From: Verrucomicrobiota bacterium
GTDB taxonomy: Bacteria > Verrucomicrobiota > Verrucomicrobiia > Chthoniobacterales > Chthoniobacteraceae
DNA: 64,000 nucleotides
Assembly: GCA_026398235.1 (NCBI GenBank)
Contig: JAPLTE010000123.1
Location: 1 to 64,000, forward strand
Reading direction: 5' to 3'
This document shows positions 60,349 to 64,000 of this stretch, piece by piece; the first letter of the stretch is position 1, and every line of letters begins with the position of its first letter. The notes below the pieces were generated by a model. That model was not told where the DNA came from and did no database searches. It was given only the letters and a program-made list of their open reading frames with translations. A program made the position numbers and the translations under genes.

Positions 60349-61334
60349 TTGAATATCGACCCTTAGGGAAAACGGGAATAAAGGTATCTACCGTGGCGTT
60401 TGGCGCATCGCCGCTCGGCGATGTATTTGGCGCCACGGATGAAGCAGAGGGAGTGCGGGCCGTTCACCTCGCCATCGACCAGGGGATCAATTACTTCGAT
60501 GTAGCTCCCCTCTACGGCCTCACGCTCGCTGAGACTCGGCTTGGCAAGGCGCTCAAGGGCAAACGCGATCAAATATTTTTGGCTACCAAATGTTGCCGCG
60601 ATAATTTTCAGTTCTCGGATTTTTCCGCCAGCAGGGTGCAAGCAAGCATCGACGAGTCGCTTGCGCGATTGCAGACGGATCATGTGGATGTGCTGCAAAT
60701 TCACGACGTGGAGTTTGGAGATGCCCGGCAGATCATGGAAGAAACCCTGCCCGCTGCCCGCAAAGTTCAGCAGGCGGGCAAAGCTCGTTTTATCGGCATC
60801 TCCGGTCTGCCGGTTCGTTATCTGAGAAAATTCGCAGAGCAGATCGAGATCGATACGATCCTGACCTGGGGCCACTACAATCTCCTGGAGGATGAAATGG
60901 ACGAGGAGTTAACTCCGCTTTGCCGCGAACGCGGCATTGGATTGATCAATGCCTCGCCTCTACACCAACGGCTTCTTACTGATAAGGGGGCTCCCGAGTG
61001 GCACCGCAGTCCGAAGCCGGCCATAGAAGCGGCACGAAACCTGGCAGAACTCTGCCGTTGCTGGGGCGTGAATCTGGCGGACGTGGCAATGAAGTATTGC
61101 CTCGAACATCCCCACGTGGCCACGACCATTGTGGGCATGAGCAAAGTCCGGCATGTAGAGGCAAATCTAAAGGCTCTGGATTTTGAGATCCCAGAGGGAC
61201 TCATGCCCGCCATTGAAAACCTCGTGAAACCCGTAAAAAACATGATGTGGTTCGAGGGGCGTCCGGAAAACAATATCCCGCCGAGCGACCCAAATCGTTG
61301 GGTACCCCAAACTCCCGTGACCACCCATACTTAA
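60345..61334 (+). CDS. Aldo-keto reductase (L-fucose/L-galactose/D-threo-aldose dehydrogenase type)
   Basis: 329 residues. AKR motifs: VAFGASPLGDVFG, catalytic Asp and Tyr in INYFDVAPLYGLTLAETRLG, Lys in IFLATKCC, His in VLQIHDVEFGD, and the NADP segment TTIVGMSKVRHVEANLKAL. The sequence resembles L-galactose and D-threo-aldose (fucose) 1-dehydrogenases that oxidise the sugar to a lactone. Context with a FucP-like transporter supports fucose or a related sugar. C-terminal region ends with a Pro-rich tail. Confidence 0.83.
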   Translation: MIEYRPLGKTGIKVSTVAFGASPLGDVFGATDEAEGVRAVHLAIDQGINYFDVAPLYGLTLAETRLGKALKGKRDQIFLATKCCRDNFQFSDFSASRVQASIDESLARLQTDHVDVLQIHDVEFGDARQIMEETLPAARKVQQAGKARFIGISGLPVRYLRKFAEQIEIDTILTWGHYNLLEDEMDEELTPLCRERGIGLINASPLHQRLLTDKGAPEWHRSPKPAIEAARNLAELCRCWGVNLADVAMKYCLEHPHVATTIVGMSKVRHVEANLKALDFEIPEGLMPAIENLVKPVKNMMWFEGRPENNIPPSDPNRWVPQTPVTTHT

Positions 61335-61361
61335 TCAAAATAGGAGACTTAATCAAAATAG
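61329..61361 (+). repeat. 15-bp direct repeat around the ribosome binding site
   Basis: ACTTAATCAAAATAG occurs at 61329-61343 and 61347-61361. The first copy contains the TAA stop of the reductase; the second copy ends just before the ATG at 61362. AGGAG (61342-61346) lies between the two, now 15 bases from the start. Looks like an 18-bp tandem duplication. Confidence 0.7.
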
Positions 61362-62381
61362 ATGAAAGCATTAGTACTGACAAAACCCGGTGAAACGGAA
61401 GTGCGCGAGATCGAGCCGCCCAGGCCTGCGGAGGGCGAAGTTCTGCTGCGCGTCGGCATGGTCGGTTTCTGCGGCGGCGATTTGAATGGATTCCGCGGGC
61501 TCTTCGAGTTGCAGGAATATCCCGTGGTATTGGGGCACGAAGTGGGAGCCACCATTGAGCAACTGGGCAATGGGGTGCCGGAACAGTTTCAAACCGGCAT
61601 GCGCGTGACCATCAGCCCGTACAAGAACTGCGGCAAATGCCTTTCCTGCCGTCGCGGCAAACCCAATGCCTGCGTGGATAATCGCACCATGGGGGTGCGC
61701 CGCCCGGGAGCGATGACCCGCTACATTACCGTCCCCTGGAAAGATGTCTTTGCATCCGATTCCCTCTCGCTTAAAGAACTGGCGCTGGTGGAACCGCTCA
61801 CCGTTGGATTCCATGCGGCGGCCCGCGGCAGAGTGGGCAAGGCAGACCGGGTTGCGGTGATCGGGTGCGGGATCGTTGGTATGGGTGCAGTGGCCGCTTC
61901 GGTCCACTCGGGCGCGGAAGTCATCGCGGTGGACATCGACGACTCCAAAATGGCCATCGCCCGCAAGACAGGCGCAGCGCACACGATCAACACGAGCAAA
62001 ACCAATTTGCATGAAGCGCTCCTGGAGATCACGCACGGCGACGGTCCCGATGTGATCATCGAGGCTGTGGGAAATCCTTTGACTTACCGGGCGGCCGTCG
62101 ATGAAGTCGCCTATACGGGCCGGGTGGTCTATATCGGCTATGCCAAAAAGCCGGTGGAATTCCAGACCGGCGAATTCGTTAAAAAAGAAATCGAGATTTT
62201 GGGCTCGCGCAACAGCCTGGGGGATTTCCCCAACGTCATTCGTTATCTCGAAGGCGGCACATTCCCCGTGGATGATGTCGTCTCGCGCATCGTCTCGCTC
62301 GACGAAGGCGGCGCCGCGCTCGCGGCGTGGTCACAGAATCCGGGGCCGATCACCAAAATCATGATGGATTTGGAAAAATGA
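61362..62381 (+). CDS. Zinc-binding medium-chain dehydrogenase
   Basis: 339 residues. Catalytic zinc ligands Cys38-region GFCGGDLNG and His in LGHEVGATIE; structural zinc CGKCLSCRRGKPNAC (four Cys); NAD motif VAVIGCGIVGMGAVAASVHSGAEVIAVDID. The family includes sorbitol, L-threonine and galactitol-type dehydrogenases. In this operon it probably oxidises a sugar-derived polyol or keto acid. Its stop overlaps the isomerase start (ATGA). Substrate unknown. Confidence 0.85.
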   Translation: MKALVLTKPGETEVREIEPPRPAEGEVLLRVGMVGFCGGDLNGFRGLFELQEYPVVLGHEVGATIEQLGNGVPEQFQTGMRVTISPYKNCGKCLSCRRGKPNACVDNRTMGVRRPGAMTRYITVPWKDVFASDSLSLKELALVEPLTVGFHAAARGRVGKADRVAVIGCGIVGMGAVAASVHSGAEVIAVDIDDSKMAIARKTGAAHTINTSKTNLHEALLEITHGDGPDVIIEAVGNPLTYRAAVDEVAYTGRVVYIGYAKKPVEFQTGEFVKKEIEILGSRNSLGDFPNVIRYLEGGTFPVDDVVSRIVSLDEGGAALAAWSQNPGPITKIMMDLEK

Positions 62382-63187
62382 TCTCCCCCTGCGTTACGAT
62401 TGCATTGGTACCTGAGATCAAAACAGGGCCATGGATCTTCTGGGAACCCATCGAGGTCTCAATCCCCAAAGCTGCGGCTTTGGGATTCCAGGCCGTTGAG
62501 TTGTTCACGGCCTCCGCCGACGCACTCAATGCGGATTTGCTCAGGAAACAACTCGACCAGCATAGCCTGCGCCTCGGAGCTGTCGGCACCGGAGCAGGCA
62601 AAGTCTTGCACGGGTTGACGCTCACCAACCCGGACGCCTCAATCCGGGCGCGCGCTGTGGATTTCATCACCGACATGATTGCCTTCGGCGCTGCATTCCA
62701 CGCACCTGCAATCATTGGCTCCATGCAAGGAGTGATTCCGCTTGAGGTTGAAAGAGAACGCGCCCTCGCGTGGCTCGCAGATGGGTTGGCTCTCTTGGGC
62801 CAACGGGCGGAAGACCAGGGAGTCCCCTTGATCTATGAACCGTTGAACCGCTATGAAACCAACGTATTCAACCGATTGGAGGATGCTTCCCATTTTATCG
62901 ACCAACTCTGTAATGTGGTTTTGCTGGCGGATCTCTTCCATATGAACATTGAGGAAGCTTCCGTGCCGGATGCGATCCGCAAAGCCGGGGGCCGGATCGG
63001 CCATGTGCATTTTGCCGACAGCAATCGCGGGCCCGTTGGAACGGGGCATATCGCAATGGGAGAGATCGTCACCGCACTCCGGGAAACGGGCTATAATAAA
63101 TATATTTCGGCGGAGGCCCTGCCTTTTCCAAATCCGGATGAGGCGGCGGCCATGACCATCCGTTCATTCAGGAACTATTTTGGCTAG
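62378..63187 (+). CDS. TIM-barrel sugar isomerase/epimerase (AP endonuclease 2 fold)
   Basis: 269 residues from ATG 62378. The metal ligands of the xylose-isomerase-like fold are visible: Glu in PLIYEPLNRYETN, Asp/His in VVLLADLFHMNIEE, His in IGHVHFADSNR and Glu in KYISAEALPFPNP. Family members include hydroxypyruvate isomerase and keto-sugar epimerases. Last gene of the sugar operon, 4-base overlap with the dehydrogenase. The earlier in-frame start at 62327 lies inside it. Confidence 0.82.
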   Translation: MISPCVTIALVPEIKTGPWIFWEPIEVSIPKAAALGFQAVELFTASADALNADLLRKQLDQHSLRLGAVGTGAGKVLHGLTLTNPDASIRARAVDFITDMIAFGAAFHAPAIIGSMQGVIPLEVERERALAWLADGLALLGQRAEDQGVPLIYEPLNRYETNVFNRLEDASHFIDQLCNVVLLADLFHMNIEEASVPDAIRKAGGRIGHVHFADSNRGPVGTGHIAMGEIVTALRETGYNKYISAEALPFPNPDEAAAMTIRSFRNYFG

Positions 63188-63277
63188 ACGCAAGAGGTTC
63201 TGCCTTGCCGAGCAATGCCTGCGCAAGAGGAAGAGTCTGGCGGCGGAATCGGGTTTAAGCAGAAACCAGGTGCCGGG

Positions 63278-64000
63278 CTAGTGTGCCCCGTCAGCAATTT
63301 CGCATAAATGGGCGTGCGCCACATGCCCAGTCTGTTCGCGGTACTTTGCCACGAGAGTTTCGGCGACGGCATGCGCCTTGTCGCGCTCCAGAAGCGTAAC
63401 GGTCGCGCCGCCAAACCCGCCTCCCGTCAAACGGGAACCGAGCACGCCCGGCAGATCGCGGGCGATCTCCACCAGCGCGTCGAGCTCCGGCGTGCTGTTC
63501 TCGAAATTGTGACGCGAACTTTCGTGGCTGGCAAACATGAGCGCGCCGAAAGCACGGACATTGCCGTTGCGAAGAAACTCGATCCCCTGCAACACGCGCT
63601 CGTTTTCACCCACGACATGGGCGGCGCGTTTGTAGGAGAGCGTGGGGAGCATCGCTTTGGCCGCTTCAAGTTGCGCGCTGGTCACATCGCGGAGAGCTTT
63701 GGCCCCGAGCCGGGCAGCGGCATCGAAGCATTGCAAACGGCGCTCATTGTATTCCCCCCCGGAAAGCCGGTGCGGCACGCCGCATTGCGTTATGAGCAGT
63801 TCGACGCCGTCCGGGAACGGGGTGGTTTCCACGGTTTCGTTGCGGCAATCGAGGAAAATCGCATGGCCCGCCTTGCCGAAAGCGGAGGAAACTTGGTCGA
63901 GAAGACCGCAATTGACGCCCACAAATTCGTTCTCGGCGCGGCGGCAGAGTTTGGCGATGGTCAGACGATCCAGACTGAGCCCAAAGAGTTTTTGGAGCAG
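63278..64000 (-). CDS. galK: Galactokinase, C-terminal part (truncated by window edge)
   Basis: The gene runs off the right edge; the reading frame stays open to 64000. Visible parts: LTIAKLCRRAENEFVGVNCGLLDQVSSAFGKAG (catalytic Asp in the GxNCGxxDQ motif), HRLSGGEYNERRLQCFDAA, and the glycine-rich LTGGGFGGATVTLLE near the C-terminus. It phosphorylates galactose to galactose-1-phosphate (Leloir pathway). On the opposite strand to the fucose-type operon, 90 bases between stops with no terminator seen. Confidence 0.9.
   Translation of the reverse strand: MLQKLFGLSLDRLTIAKLCRRAENEFVGVNCGLLDQVSSAFGKAGHAIFLDCRNETVETTPFPDGVELLITQCGVPHRLSGGEYNERRLQCFDAAARLGAKALRDVTSAQLEAAKAMLPTLSYKRAAHVVGENERVLQGIEFLRNGNVRAFGALMFASHESSRHNFENSTPELDALVEIARDLPGVLGSRLTGGGFGGATVTLLERDKAHAVAETLVAKYREQTGHVAHAHLCEIADGAH

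Overview
The window looks like a chromosomal segment from a GC-rich, Gram-negative member of the PVC superphylum, most likely Verrucomicrobia. Supporting signs are a Chlamydia/Verrucomicrobia-style oversized GreA, a PEP-CTERM (exosortase-sorted) protein, outer-membrane and LPS assembly factors (BamD-like, LptE-like), a Pgi whose rejoined length matches the chlamydial type, scarce Shine-Dalgarno sites with many ATGA start/stop overlaps, and a fucose-type sugar module. No rRNA, tRNA, CRISPR array, integrase or complete insertion sequence was seen. Genus-level assignment is not possible from the sequence alone.

Layout. 1-8.2 kb: the tail of an M16 peptidase, then tlyA, nadK and a PTS IIA gene, a large GreA (minus strand), exoD, dgt and a SulP transporter. 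8.2-9.2 kb: a small AT-rich insert with two unknown genes. 9.2-15.7 kb (minus): a SWIM-SNF2 helicase, a 9-bp-period inverted repeat, fabD, an 0.8 kb non-coding stretch, a small RHH protein and tgt. 15.8-23.6 kb (mostly plus): envelope genes (BamD-like, LptE, a mini-lipoprotein), yqgE, an oppF-type ATPase, rodA, a DUF4142 gene and a UvrD/PcrA helicase. 23.6-28.8 kb (minus): a six-gene unit consisting of an ArsR regulator, a membrane rhodanese, a CoA-disulfide-reductase/rhodanese fusion and a ZnuABC-like metal importer. 29-32.7 kb: rmuC, a two-gene AAA ATPase plus TOPRIM pair that resembles an OLD/PARIS-type defence module, and yebC. 32.9-36.7 kb: a marR-tolC-macA-ATPase efflux operon with no permease. 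36.7-45.8 kb: ybeY-clpS-DUF2017, a hybrid kinase, a transglutaminase-like protein, a degenerate alkaline phosphatase and a paired M16 peptidase operon. 45.9-54.8 kb: hemW, a PEP-CTERM protein, a frameshifted pgi, and a short kinase-NtrC-GlnD nitrogen-control operon. 55-58.5 kb: obg and two glycosyltransferases. 58.5-64 kb: a MITE-like element and a fucose-type oxidation operon (FucP-like permease, aldo-keto reductase, Zn dehydrogenase, TIM-barrel isomerase), followed by galactokinase on the other strand.

Most of the window is housekeeping. The points that most deserve a second look are the AAA/TOPRIM pair (30350-31954), the sulfur-transfer plus metal-uptake operon (23638-28812), the alkaline phosphatase homologue lacking its nucleophilic serine, the pgi frameshift at a CT run, and three kinds of small inverted-repeat element (12372-12510, 17893-18125, 58547-58874).
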